This document shows positions 11,944-35,311 of a stretch of 64,000 bases of DNA, piece by piece; the first letter of the stretch is position 1; each line of letters starts with the position of its first letter. The position numbers and the translations under genes are program-made. The stretch comes from Ptychodera flava (lineage: Eukaryota; Hemichordata; Enteropneusta; Ptychoderidae), in assembly GCF_041260155.1 (NCBI RefSeq), contig NC_091931.1:34911326-34975325 (forward strand). Direction: 5' to 3'. Below the pieces are notes generated by a model. It made no database searches. It had not been told where the DNA came from and saw nothing but the letters and a program-made list of their open reading frames with translations.

Positions 11944-12806
11944 GGCTAGAAAACCGTCACCGTATCGATGGGTGAAAACTCTAATGTTCAAAGTTGCGCA
12001 GTTTGTGTTGCCCAGTCGACGGACGTATTCGGACTTCGTGCTTAGATGACCTTTTGACAGTCGTGAGGAAGCGATGGGTAAATAAACAAAAAAAGAAAGG
12101 TCTCCTGACAATATCTGAATAATGTGTGGCGTTTCTCAATTTTACCAAAAGTCTCAGCGCAATTGCGATACATTAAGACTTACATTATCATTACGAGTAT
12201 AACATAGAAGTTTGCAGCAATAAAAACGTTTAACACGATTTGAACTAATGATTAGGCAGTATTAGATGGTGAATTAATGTATGTTTAATCTGCAAATGTA
12301 AGCTCATCTGTATTTCCTTTGACATCCCACACTTGTTTTTATAATAAAGTAATTTGTGATATTGCAACATTCGTCTATAGGACACCTAAACACATTTGAC
12401 AAATTTGAAAAACATGAAAATCCAATCATCCCAAATTAGTTCCAATCGTGTTGTTTATTTTTACGTTTTTTCCTCCAGGGTAAAAAAAAACCGCTGGTAA
12501 AGAAAAGTTCACTTTCCTCGACATTACAAGGTACAACTGCAGACATGTACGTCACAGGTAGTTTCTCTTCTGTCATGTACACCAGGAAATACAACTGCGA
12601 TGACGAAATTGCTTTCCGGTCAAGATTATGTCGCCGATTTTTCGTCAGTAGAGCTAATTCGAAAGTTGATTTTACAGTGCGTTTCACATACATGTAAGTG
12701 CGGCAACTCAGCGTATGAGACGGACACATTGCACCTACAACACATGATTAGCGTGGGTATCACGACACATTTGAAAGGCACCGACTTATTGATTGATTAC
12801 AGTAAT

Positions 12807-13151
12807 GGGGCAGCCGCTCTGTCTAGACTGAGAGATACACTTAATCTACAATGTAACTGCTTTTACAATTTCAGCTGAGAGTTGAAGAGCTGAAGGTTTT
12901 CTCAACAGAAGTTAAATAAAAAGCCACACATTTTTGCTGCAATTCACCTCAAAATTACAGAAATTACACAAAATACACACACACCGAAATATATATTTTT
13001 AGAACATTAATAAAGTGACCATAAGTCAACGGGCTACGTTCAGTAGCAAAATATGTGGCATTTCAATTCATTTTAGCTTGAAGCTGAAACTGTAAAAACA
13101 GTTGCATTGTAGATCAAGTGTATCTCTCAGGCAAGACAGAGCGGCTGCCCC
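12807..13151. mobile_element. Non-autonomous element with ~70-bp terminal inverted repeats
   Basis: Left arm 12807-12877 (beginning GGGGCAGCCGCTCTGTCT) and right arm 13082-13151 are inverted copies with about 8 differences. They enclose about 200 bp of AT-rich DNA with no coding frame. The outer tips GGGGCAGCC/GGCTGCCCC are exact. No clear target duplication. Probably a MITE or foldback element. Confidence 0.68.
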
Positions 13152-13539
13152 TTGTTAGTTTACTGAAAGAAAAAAGACATAAAAATGTAAACATAATATA
13201 ACAAAAATGCAAATAAAATGAAAGAATGAAATAAAAATGTAAACATAATGACATAAAAATGCAAACAAAATGACAAAACGAAATAATGTAAACATAACGA
13301 AATAATGTTAACACAATTGTTTTGGCACTAATCTCACCCCATAAACTGTGGGCCATCTGTAATCTGGAAGTCAAAAGGCGTATGAGCTGCAACTCTGCGG
13401 AGTTTGTCCAACCTCAAGGAACCGCCAATTTCCTCAGATATTCATTGCAATCTGCAAATTGAACGATAAAGTCATTAACTATGCCTAAACAACGTTTACT
13501 TGAGGCAGAATAGGCCCAGAAATTGAACAGCTTTTGTTC

Positions 13540-13902
13540 ATTTTAAATTTCCAGCCACTTTCAAAATCTTGCCATGCTATATGAAAAACGGAGAATTTTT
13601 TGTCAAAGTGGAGTGATCCTTTTCCCTTCTTTTCAGTGGGTTGCACCATGTTGTATTTGTAAAGATTCAAATGCGTAGCTGCACCATTTATGCTGTTTAT
13701 CATGTTGTTGTATGGAGGCGGCCATATTTGGGTGCGGCACCCATTTATTATTTGTGTTACTGAAACCTCCCCATGCAGTCTCACTCAGTGGATAATTATA
13801 CTTGAGTAAACATCTCTGAGTAAGAACATCTCTATGAACTAATTTTAATCTAAATATAAAATCATGAAAATAATGCCAAAAGTTGCAGCCCATGTGCCTT
13901 TA
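13540..13902. repeat. Diverged relative of the element at 9698-10223
   Basis: In the same orientation it shares AAATTTCCAGCCACTTTCAA (compare GATTTCCCGCCATTTTCAA), GCGGCACCCATTTATTATT and AAAATCATGAAAATAATGCC with the 9.7-10.2 kb element, in the same order. It ends GCCCATGTGCCTTTAA instead of ATTGGGGCTTTAA. I could not find its left terminus. Confidence 0.55.
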
Positions 13903-14282
13903 AGTCGTTCCGACAAGTTTGTCGACCATTTTTGCAAGCCAGGGACGAAAGTATATGACTGGACTGTAAATACCTTTAAAAATACTTTATTCGTAATACA
14001 CAAAATTTACGTCATCGATAAATTTCAAAGTAAAAGTACCTGCACAGGCTTTTCTCTCGACTGCGCGCTCATTTCGAGCCATCGTCTGCCCTGAAAAAGT
14101 TAGGGACTGGTCAGTTTCTTCGGCGGGGGGTCACCCTGTTTTTGACTTTGGTGATAGGGGGGTCACCATGTTTTTGAAATGCCCAATAGGGGGGTACGTG
14201 TGTTTTTGAATTTCGACACAGGCTCATCATTGCCTAAAATGCATCGTGTAAGCCTCAAATTTCATCATTCAGTTGCATTTTC

Positions 14283-14580
14283 CGGCGCGCCCTTCGGGTG
14301 CGTAACTTTCATAATCAGACATATTTTTCAGCATGTCCAACTTTAACATATCAGGCATACATATATCAGAGATATCTGTATGTTCAATATTTTTCAGCAT
14401 GCTCTTCAGGCACATTACTTTAATATATCAGATATTTTTTAGCACGCCCTTCCTGTGCATGACTTTAATATACAAGACATATATATCAGAGATATCAGGA
14501 TGTTTCATATTTTTCTCCGCGCCCTTCGGGCGCCATACTTTAATAAATCAGAGATATATGCCAGAGATATCTTGATGTTT
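14283..14580. repeat. Degenerate tandem array with CGCGCCCTTCGGG(T/C)GC motif
   Basis: At least four imperfect units, about 65-110 bp each, built from CGCGCCCTTCGGGTGC-like, ACTTTAATATATCAGA, ATATCAGAGATATC and GGATGTTTCATATTTTT blocks. It lies inside the Harbinger-like element and may be a satellite born within it. Confidence 0.65.
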
Positions 14581-15226
14581 GCTAAGTGAAAGTGTACCGT
14601 TATGAAATCTGCATTTCATATGATAAGCATGACAAATTCCTGATACTTTTCTGTTCTCTCTATGAGAATTCAGTATGAGAAAGCAACATGCACAAATATT
14701 TCACAATATCATATTTGATACAGTGACTTATTTTAGAGATAGAGAAATGACAAGATATCTTTCGTTCTCATTGATGTCACTGTTTTCCTTTGTGTCTCAG
14801 GTTTTCTGTAGAATGATGCTTTTTTATGACGAAAATCACAGTTAAAAAAGCCAGTTTTTGTCATTATTAGCTGTGCTTTTATGGTTTCAATGTTACAAGA
14901 AAAGGTCATTTCAGACACTGCACACATCAGATTTGGCTAAAATGCCTCTCTATGGCTCCTCAGGAGATTTAATTGGATGGCCAGCAAGTCTTTACACCCA
15001 TAAAAATTTTTGATTTACTGCTTTTTCCTCTTTGATATTAATGATTGACATCCATTTCTGTACAACATCTGGTTAAGCATAGAAAGTGTGAAATACATTC
15101 AAAGCTCATTCAAAATGTACTGTATTCAAACTTTAAGATTGACACTTTGAAATTCCTATCTTACAACTGACATGTCAACAATTTCTTTAAAATACAGAAT
15201 GACTGTTAAAATATAAATGTATTTAA

Positions 15227-15230
<4 letters not shown>

Positions 15231-15302
<72 letters not shown>
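15231..15302. repeat. (TA)n microsatellite
   Basis: About 36 uninterrupted TA units inside the 14.1-15.5 kb element. Confidence 0.95.
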
Positions 15303-15308
<6 letters not shown>

Positions 15309-15679
15309 TGTGTCCACCTTTTGTTTACAGTTGTCGCGTACGCGTGCAGGGGTGGGGTCACTGTGTTTTCGAAATTTTGAATAGGGGGGTCACCCTGTTT
15401 TCAAAATTTGGAATAGGGGGGGGTCAGCCACTTTTTGAAGTCGGCAAAAAATAATCCACCGCCCCCCCCCCCGCCGAAGAAACTGGCCAGTCCCTTACTG
15501 ACAACGAGGAAATCGCGCACAAAACCCAGCAAGACGTCCACTGTGTGTATCAATCATGGAATTTGGGGAAATTCCAGCTGTAACATTATGTATGCACACA
15601 TATCGCAATGCAACACAATCGTTTGATCGGCGCATGGGGGTCGCGCATATTTTCATGGATTCAACCCCCTGATTCAGAC

Positions 15680-15747
15680 TAGCCTAGATTCTTTCCGTCC
15701 GCACGGACGGAGGTACGGAGGCACGCGGACGGAAAGAATCTAGGCTA
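15680..15747. mobile_element. 68-bp hairpin insertion with 9-bp direct flanks
   Basis: A perfect 23-bp inverted repeat (15680-15702 with 15725-15747, tips TAGCCTAGATT/AATCTAGGCTA) encloses a 22-base loop. Exact direct repeats GATTCAGAC flank it at 15671-15679 and 15748-15756, as expected of a 9-bp target-site duplication. Duplications of 9 bp are typical of Mutator-like and some hAT-adjacent elements. The perfect stem and duplication suggest a recent insertion. Confidence 0.8.
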
Positions 15748-16016
15748 GATTCAGACCAAATCTGTCAAAGGGAACAAATAAATATACGTCAAATTCTGAG
15801 TCTCGGAAAACTTGTGGGTGACAAATCGACAGCACATCACAAGCTGACATACATAATGATGTCGATATTAGTACGGGTGTTGCATGCGACATAGACGACC
15901 CAACTGAACTGGGTTGACGATCGTAATGATATCTAATTTGAGATAATTGGATGGTGAATTACTGTAAATCATAGGTGGATGTCCCTCACACATGAGTTCA
16001 AAGGTGAATCCTTTCA

Positions 16017-16096
16017 GACTGAAAGATCCCTCGCTCGAGGACGCCCCCTACGGGGGGAGCGTAGAGTGCGCCCTCGAGCGACGGATCTTCCCGTCT
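16017..16096. repeat. Short palindromic element (CTCGAG hairpin family, copy 2)
   Basis: An 80-bp near-palindrome: the 29 bases from 16017 pair with the inverted 3' end at about 25 of 29 positions. Its right end CTCGAGCGACGGATCTTCC matches copy 1 at 793-880. Confidence 0.7.
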
Positions 16097-17731
16097 ATAT
16101 GGTTGTTGACTCTGAAATTACAGTCAGTAATTGCACATGAGTATTCAGCACGGTGGGATTTGCTAGAAATAATAGCTTTGACATCTTTATTCAGAAAACT
16201 TGAATTAGGTACACATTACTCTGATTATTATTTTGCGAGTCAGACATGCAAAGAAAGCAAAGCACAGAAAATTCATTAGATATCACATACATTATCTTAT
16301 GCAGTGCCCATGGTAACCCATGCCACTTCTGAACTCTGAGTTCACTAAGAAATTCGTGGAAATTTCTTGCATCAATAAGAGCTATCTTGAGTCAGCCTTC
16401 ATCAACTGGCTTGGAGGTCGCCTTGATAGTATCTAAGATTTCAATGATAACTCCTGCAAGTCTTATTCTCAGACTTCTGCATTTCAAAGAACATTGAGAA
16501 GTTTCACGCAATACTGAAAATTTTCAAGCACCACTCAAGACAAGTAAAATTTCTGATGCTGAGAATCATTTGTGTGGCAATGGGTAATTCTATCGCTGTA
16601 AAACCCTAAATGAATATATTTCTTAGTTGATGATTATCTGAATGTGACATTAAAAAGTCACGTCTTTATGGAAGTAAACGGCAGAAACAACATTTTCATG
16701 AAAACTAGTACTGGTTGAAATGCCTTAACTTGGCATAAAAATATATGAAATCCAAATACATTTAGTTACCTAGATGACTTAGTGATACTTATTGAATATA
16801 ATTTAAAATTTATTATTCCAACTGAGATTTCAAAAAGCTGATATTTTTCTGATAGCTTTCACTTCTTGTTTTCTCTGTAATGCAGTGTGGATTGATTTTT
16901 TCCACTGTCACATTGAGGCATGGCTACACTTTGTAGCTTGTACTTTTGGGGATATTTTGGTCACGTTCAAAACTTTACATAAATGTAAACTTTTGTTGTA
17001 TTTCCTGTTTTAATTTTTTTCTACGATACAGAAATGTGGTATCTCGTTCTACTCCCAAACTATGGTGAATGTATATGTATGAAAATGTGTCAACATAACT
17101 CCGTTTAGAATTCCAAATATTCAGAAATTGTTTTGAAACTTGTCTAACCATTCAGAAATGATTTTTGAGAAAGCTTACTTAGTTATTTGAATCAGATGGT
17201 TTTCTGCTGTGTCAAAAAGTGTAACAAAAGTAGCATTCATAGGGTGTAGCCCCACCTTGATGTGCAAATGATATGGATGTTACCACTGTGATACTACGCA
17301 TCCATCTTTACAGGCATGTTGTGCAGTTAATACACAAATTGAGGAGAAATTTAAAATGACAAAAATCAACACGCTATTCCAGATCATATTTATCTGTGAC
17401 CATTTTGCCATAGACAAATAGTACTCGATGGTTGCAGACAACAAGACTGATGGCTGAGCTAGCGCTAAATTATCCCTCTGAACTTATCCATGGAAACATG
17501 TGACTTGTCACGACTTTGAGTCAGTTTACTTTCATGTCACTGTTTTTTCACAAAAACTTACAAAATCTCATACTTATATTTGTTTACAGAGTTGAACTCA
17601 ATCAGAAATTTTGAGTCACTTCATGGTGATTAAGTTTTTCAATGAGTGATTAAGTTTTTAAATGAGAAAAAAAATCTTTGTATTTATATCAGCCTGCTGA
17701 TTTTTCTTTTCTTGTCGAAAAAAAGGACCCT

Positions 17732-20700
17732 TCATTCAAAAAGTGGTACAACAGCATTTAAGAAACTTTCCTCAAATTCTTTTTCTGAAAATCTATCGAC
17801 GGAATCACGGGCGTTTTGCCGTATTGCCATCCTGTCCTTGGCTGTCATTTTCAGGATGGTTTCCATGGCCTCGGCATAAGATTCTTCATCATCGGCCAGA
17901 AAGCCTGTTGGTTTGTTGTTGTATTCCACGACTATGTCCATCTTGGGTCCAGCAGAATTGTGGGCTAGGATCACGGTGCCTGCCGCCATGCACTCAACAA
18001 CACCTAAACGGAAAAGAAGGTAAAAATGAATGAATTTGTAGAGGTCTATCAGGAATTGGATAGAAACTATCTAGACCAGAACTTCCAGTACTCTTTACTT
18101 GTGAATAGCTTCCTCGGCCTGATTGGTCTTTTGAGCTAAAAATGAACAAATCTTTTCCCATGAATTGTCTTCAATGAACTGTCCCCATTTTCTGTGAAAT
18201 AAGTTCACACAGTCGCTCATATCAATATTACACTACATTTGAAGTAACATATGAAACTGAAGCTGTATGATTGTTTCACCCTTTCATCCCCATTTCCCTC
18301 TCTAGAGGTCCAACTTTACCATAGAAAACAATGTGATTGGTTCAAACCATTGTGGTGAAAGGGTTACAACAAATTATCAAAGATGTTCTTGCAGAAATTT
18401 TGATGACATGAATGGGGTAAGTCATCATATTAAAACTTCACGGCTTACAAAAGCCACTCATGGCATCTGCCTTGTGTTTTTTGCATGGGAAATATTCACA
18501 GGAGACAAAAATGCACAATGGACATGTAATGATGAAATGCCAACATGTAAAGTAATATTGAAAAGAGTCAGTTTAAACATTACGCACTCACACCTGTTTT
18601 GATTTCTAATTCAATCCAGTTGAAACATACTGAAAAGTACAGGTAACATAAGTTTAAACATAGGCAAACTCTCCGCCATCTTATAATGACCGAACTCTCA
18701 CAGAGTTTTTATCGCACGTTCATCAGTTTTCAGCTGTCTACTGTCTAAAAGTGCAATGCAGGCTTTGCTTTACCATGATAAACTGCTTTCCTAAATATGT
18801 ATAAAAATATTTACCAATGCCAAAATGTTCATTCCACATGGTATGAAGACCAATGGTTGCTTCTCCCAGGTATTTCTTGAGATCGTCAAATGAGACATTC
18901 AGTTTGAATTCCACATGATGTCTTATTTTTAGTTCCTCACAAAGTTCCCTCAATGCGTCTACTCTGTCCGCATCACCCTGATTTCGACAACTACCGACAA
19001 GAATCAGAGTCACGTTGTCACGCTCGTTGTCCGGGAGCGTCTGTAAAAACTGGTGAAATGACTTTAACTGCAGCGGGTGATCTTTCTCTGGTCGGAACTG
19101 GGCTATCGAAACAATGCTGTGATTTTTCTTGTGACTGTCGTCAGTCAGAGGAAGTTTGAGGAACTCGACTGTGTCGCATGGAGGGTACACGATGGATGTT
19201 CTGTCTTTGGCATTCCAAAGTTGTGTGATGTGACCGTGAGTCCACGTGGAATTCACCATGACTACTTCGCATCGTGCTCCAGCTACGCCATAGATGAAAG
19301 CAAAAAGGCGATAATACAGCAGCTTTATGTTGGTCAACAAAGGACTGCGGGATATGAAATTTGGATTGTTGTACGTCTTGGTGCGTTCTTTGACTCGTGA
19401 CAGCATATCAGTACTGATGGTTGGGTAGTGTACGTAACAGCCCACTCTACAAGCGCCAAGATACTTGAACAGTGGTATCGTGAACGCGTAGCCCATGGAG
19501 TCTATGTAGATATCTGGCACATACTTCATCATGGCTTCCCAACCTAGGAACAGGGAGCCCAGACTCTGTCCAAGGAGAGTGAAATAGGGCCAAGTGCTGG
19601 CTTCCACCCAGGATCTTCTCTTGAGAAAGACAAACTCTACAGGCCGTTTTACAACAATATTGAATCTGTTCCTTGCTTTCTGGATAATCTCTGGTCCGGT
19701 AACGTTTTGATCTCCTGTGTACACTACACACTTGATATTCTTGTACCTGAAAAATGCATTTGTCAATAAGGTTTTCAATTTAAAGAGCTTACCTTGATTT
19801 TATATATGTCAATAATGTAAAACATGTCACCTTACTGTGAACACATGTAAACTCTTTATGTTCATCAAATTGCATCTCAAAACTTTGAAAGTAAAGTTGA
19901 CTCATTTGTTCAGTTTAATGCATATCTTTTTGTTTTCATTTCCTTCAAAGGAAATTTTGAAATTTAGTGCACTGGATGTACCAGTACTGTCCTAGGAGGA
20001 TGAAAGGTCAGAGTGCAAAGGTTGACCTACCTACTTTGGAGAGCATTGATGGCACACCACAGCACCCTCTCACCACCTCCCCCTGCATTACAGTATGGAT
20101 GGAAGAACCCCACTGTTTTGGGCATCTTTCCATCTTTGTCCCGTGCTTTTAACTCTGGAAGAAGTTCCTTGGATCGCCTTCTTATCCATTCTCTCAGTCC
20201 CAGAAACACCAGTGCTGTGAGAGGGATCAACAGGACGCTGGCGATCAGAAGCCACAATACACCACTGTATAACAACCTGGAAGGGAATGAATGAATTGAC
20301 ACCATTAATTAAACAAATGTTCTTAAAAATTTTCTGTATTTGACACACTGAAGGTTCATGCCCAGTTCACAGAATGTGATAGCAGATGTACTTTAGCAAG
20401 TTTTGTTTTGTTTTGAGGTTTTAAACCTTTTTTCCCTCACCTTCCCAAAAGTGCTGTGGATTGGGGCCAATGTCACTGCACCAGCCACAGGTGTGTGGGC
20501 AATAGTTGTGAAGATCTTCAGTGTAGCATGAATGCATGTGCCCATACTTTTGAATACAAAAGCTGCCTGAATGCTTATCATTTAACTCATCTACTATTGA
20601 ATCACTACCAAATACAGCTACGAGAAAGTGAACAATTTCCATCAGTGCCATGGCACAACATTTTACCAGTTGGGGATCTTGTCATAACTTTCAATCTTTC

Positions 20701-22524
20701 TGTTTGGTAATTAGTAGCTGTTAGCTTGATGATGTAATAAATCACTGACAGCTTGTCCTCCTGGAGGATCCAGTGTTCGTTGCGCAGTGATTGTTTACAT
20801 TCTCCAAATGTTTCTATACCCATTTTGGTTATACAGGAACTCATAATCAAAATTTAATATTTCAATGGATAACTTATGGTGTAGAAACAGAAATTGTAAA
20901 CACCTTAACAAACTGAATACAAGTGCAAAATATACACAGCAGATGTTTGGCCTCAAAACACACGACAATCTTTTACAAGTGTTCCACAATGTCACTCCAT
21001 GTGAGGTCAGAGTACTGTTTATACCGTATCACATACGTTATATCATATGTTGAAAATATGCCCATCTTTGTAAGCGTCAATATCATTGGGCAGTTTTTTG
21101 CCAGGCCAAATTACATATGTCATAATACAGACCTGGAGGACAGCAAGAGCTTTAAGCTATTCCTTTTTTATGTTGGGATAAGAGGAGTACAGTTATCCCA
21201 TGGAAGTTAATATCATTTTTAGTACTGTTGGATTTTGAGGAAGTTCTAGGCATTTTTTTTAATATTTTGAATAACTATTAGCATCAGTATCAAAGCAATG
21301 TATTTTCCAGTATGCACTGTAATAAGAGCGAGGTATATAGCAAATGGGATTTGCTTACAAATGTTTCCATAGTACATGATCAATCGTTACTCTTAGTTAA
21401 AATAATGCACTTTATAATTCTTGACTGTTGTTTTGAAATTTGATTGTGATATTCACAGAAGATAATGAACTGATGAAGTGTATTCAATACTGCTATTTTT
21501 CCTGCCTTGTGATATTCACCAAAAAATACATTTGTAAAGGGATCCTGATTAAAATCACAAGGCTTGCGAGACCCTACAGTGACTTTTAATGTTATCATCG
21601 AGCAAGAAATCGCGGTTTGGTTTGGAAAAAAAATTGGTGCTTTTTTATTGGATTTCAACAAAACAGTAATTTTAATATCATTAATCATTACTGTTGTTTA
21701 TAGGTATCATAATTAATGCACAAAAAGTCAAAAACAATAGTTTGTTTGAAAGTATCAGTAAAAGTACGATTGTATCTTGTTGTTTTTTAAAAAAACAACA
21801 TATTTGCCAGCACTTGCTCTCCTCGGATTGCTAATAAAGGGTATCAACATGCATTGTTTTCCAAAGGGGATAACACCTGTCATACTCTGCCCCTGTGAGT
21901 ACTCTAGTTTTTTTTCTCCGTCTTTGAAAGAAGGACGTATTTAACTTTTATTTTTCTCAGATTGCATTTTTCTTAGGCCATCAAAAATGGGTGAAATCTT
22001 TATATAAAAATTGTTGGACAACAAGGGCACCCTCTTGTACCATCTTTTCTTATCCCCCTACAATGATATTTCTATTTAACTACAGATATCAACTATCATT
22101 TGCTACAAATATCGAATATCATTGCAGCGGAAGGGGGCGTCAAGACGCATATAGAGAGCTACGGGACCTACACATGATTGTGGATGAGCCACAGAACACA
22201 GTCACCAACGAACCAGATTGAAGTTGAACAGAACACATGTTCTTCAAGATTTACAATACAGTCCACAAAAAACTTGTAAAGAGCGAATTACTTGAGAACA
22301 CACACAGGCAATAGAATCCACCAAGTAAAATCAGTTCCTCTGAACGGCCTTGCCCAAGTTACACTTCCGGGTTGTTCGAGCGGAGCGCGATCTCGCTCCG
22401 GTAACTTGCGTCCGATCGCGATATTTCGGCATGCAAATACGACAGTGTCAACGTAGTCCGTTGACCTGAAAACTTACATTATTGTGCCAAACTCCAGTAT
22501 TTCAGTAAACATCCTCCTGGCCAT
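17732..22524 (-). CDS. ALG11: ALG11, GDP-Man:Man3GlcNAc2-PP-dolichol alpha-1,2-mannosyltransferase
   Basis: ER membrane GT4-family enzyme that adds the fourth and fifth mannoses (alpha-1,2) to the dolichol-linked oligosaccharide on the cytosolic face. Four exons on the minus strand join in frame: 22524-22478, 20276-20031, 19746-18815 and 18003-17732, encoding 498 residues (human 492). The start [16 protein letters not shown] lies in a 47-base first exon; the ATG split across intron 1 (AT|G) closes the frame. Seen: an N-terminal membrane helix (about 20-47), [15 protein letters not shown] (75-89), [55 protein letters not shown] with the GT4 E-x7-E pair (Glu404 and Glu412), and [12 protein letters not shown]. 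Match to ALG11 is close over the whole length. Its upstream neighbour on the same strand is an ATP7-type ATPase, as in vertebrate genomes where the two genes are adjacent. Confidence 0.97.
18274..18366. repeat. ~92-bp dispersed element with TTCACC inverted ends (copy 1)
   Basis: Starts TTTCACCCTTTCATCCCC and ends GTGGTGAAAGGGTT, so the ends are inverted copies. A TTGGTTCAAACCATTG core corresponds to GGCCAAACC in the relatives at 54504-54595 and 59832-59922. Lies in the last ALG11 intron. MITE- or hairpin-like. Confidence 0.6.
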
Positions 22525-23359
22525 CTTGATTCCCTACAGATGGTTCACAACTGTGACGTGAAACGTATGCGTATGCGTACTCATTGAAACTGAAAGATTG
22601 CCTCATCGGTGACCTTTGACACCTATTGTTACACGAGAATTCCTCGAAACACCTTTCTTACATGGTTAACTGAAGGGTATCGTATCTCTTTCTGATATCA
22701 GAACAATACTTGTTTCGCCTTATACCAAATTCGTCAACGGTGCAAGTCTTCAAAGGCATCTACCTACCCGAAGAGCGAGATTGCCACAGTGACCATGAGC
22801 GCAGCCATTTTGAAGATGGGAGAATTGTGGGTAATTACCCCACACCAAGGTCAGCCGACCAACGTAGTAACATTTTCTCATCGACAAAGGTAAACTGTAA
22901 AGAGCAAAGATTCCAATTACTGCAGCGGAATCACCCTAATTATTTCGATTTGTCCTCAACTGAATAAATAATGCAACTTTCAAATGCATGACGATTCTGT
23001 AACGTCATGCGGCATGAAATGTGTAGAAAAACAAAGGCTAGTTTTCATATTTTTCTTGAGGGCGCCCTCCCACAGGGTAATGTGAATTGTGGAAAGAGTC
23101 CGACCGGCCGGGCGATAGGAAAGCAGCAGGTGCATGTTTTAAACATAGGAAACTCAGTCTCCTGTGTTTCCTTGTTGCGTTTTTAAGGTTTTTTAACGAG
23201 AACATACATAGAATACACAACAAAATTGCTGAAACATGAAGATGATTGTTTGTTTGTTTGAAAGCAAGAGATAAAACTGTAAAATGAAAACTAGAACAGC
23301 ACGCACACTCTGCCCAAACTAACACTATACCTAGGCAAATACAAATACGTACGTTGTAT

Positions 23360-23521
<162 letters not shown>

Positions 23522-23683
23522 GCTGTTCTAGCGTCCATTTTACATTTTGTGTTATATCTATTGTTTTATTATTTCAAACAATTAAACATCTTCATGTTTC
23601 AGCTATGTTGTTATTTACTCTATGTATGTATCTATTCTGGAACAAACAAAACAAACAGAAATCATGAACTTCAAACTTTTGAG

Positions 23684-24186
23684 ATATCTAGATATAAATA
23701 AATAAATAAATGGAAAACAAAACCGAAATAGATAATTCCCTACTTTCGTTCGTAACATTTGACTTGGTCACGTCTCGAGACAGCCCCTCCAAACCTTGTT
23801 ATTTGTCTCTGATCTTTAAAGCTGGGGTGTTTATGAGGCGTTTGAACAAAAACACTACTGTTATGGCGATCGAATGAATATACATGAATTTTCGCAAGAG
23901 AAGCTTCATTTGGTAATGGCGGCGCTATTCTGGCTTCCGCTTCTTCGTGAAAAATTAGTAGCCACCTTCATGAATCCCAGCTTATATTCGTGTTGGACTT
24001 TATAAGAAGAAAGGAAAATCACAAGTACAATGAAGAATGGTAAATTCTTTATTATATTTACATTATTGTAATACAGAATGATATCTAGATATAAATAAAC
24101 AAATAAATAAATAAATAAATGGAAAACAAAACCGAAAAAGATAATTCCCTACTTTCGTTCGTAACATTTGACTTGGTCACGTCTCG
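23684..24186. repeat. Pair of ~100-bp direct repeats 397 bp apart
   Basis: The block from ATATCTAGATATAAATAAA through GACTTGGTCACGTCTCG occurs at 23684-23777 and 24081-24186. The copies differ only in AAAT-repeat number and one or two bases. The 303 bp between them (23778-24080) is not repeated. High identity suggests a recent partial duplication or an insertion flanked by duplicated sequence. Confidence 0.75.
24048..24053 (-). terminator. Candidate polyadenylation signal of ATP7 copy A
   Basis: TTTATT on + (AATAAA on -), about 310 bases past the copy A stop codon. Several other candidates occur in the AT-rich tract nearby. Confidence 0.3.
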
Positions 24187-24362
24187 CAAATAAGAGTGAA
24201 GGCCAAAGAGTTTGATCCATAGAATGCCATCATGTCTACTGTCAAAATCGTAATTGCAATAAATATGTATTTCAGAGGTATGCTACTGTTTTGCTATGGT
24301 ATGTCTCAATATAATACTGTACAGTATTTCTATAGTGTGTCTCAATATAATCATGTACATTT

Positions 24363-35311
<10,949 letters not shown>

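Larger units (their letters stand above)
14103..15494. mobile_element. Harbinger-like non-autonomous element, 1.39 kb, with TTA target duplication
   Basis: Terminal inverted repeats GGGACTGGTCAGTTTCTTCG (14103 onward) and its inverted copy ending CCAGTCCC at 15494 match across about 24 bases with one difference. TTA stands immediately outside both ends (14100-14102 and 15495-15497), the 3-bp TWA duplication typical of PIF/Harbinger elements. Inside each end is a GGGGGGTCACCCTGTTTT-type subterminal repeat, present several times. The interior holds the degenerate tandem array 14283-14580 and the TA microsatellite 15231-15302. No transposase frame, so it would depend on an autonomous relative. 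Confidence 0.72.
11944..17731. other. Intergenic region without a recognised gene
   Basis: Between the 5' end of the GalNAc transferase and the 3' end of ALG11. It is dominated by repeats: 12807-13151, 13540-13902, 14103-15494, 15680-15747 and 16017-16096. From 16.1 to 17.7 kb I see only AT-rich unique sequence. No ORF has recognisable homology. Confidence 0.6.

Noticed and set aside
23684-24186. Direct repeats read as the ends of a small retroelement
   Set aside because: The repeats lack any terminal or priming features, the interior is only 303 bp and non-coding; a local duplication is simpler.
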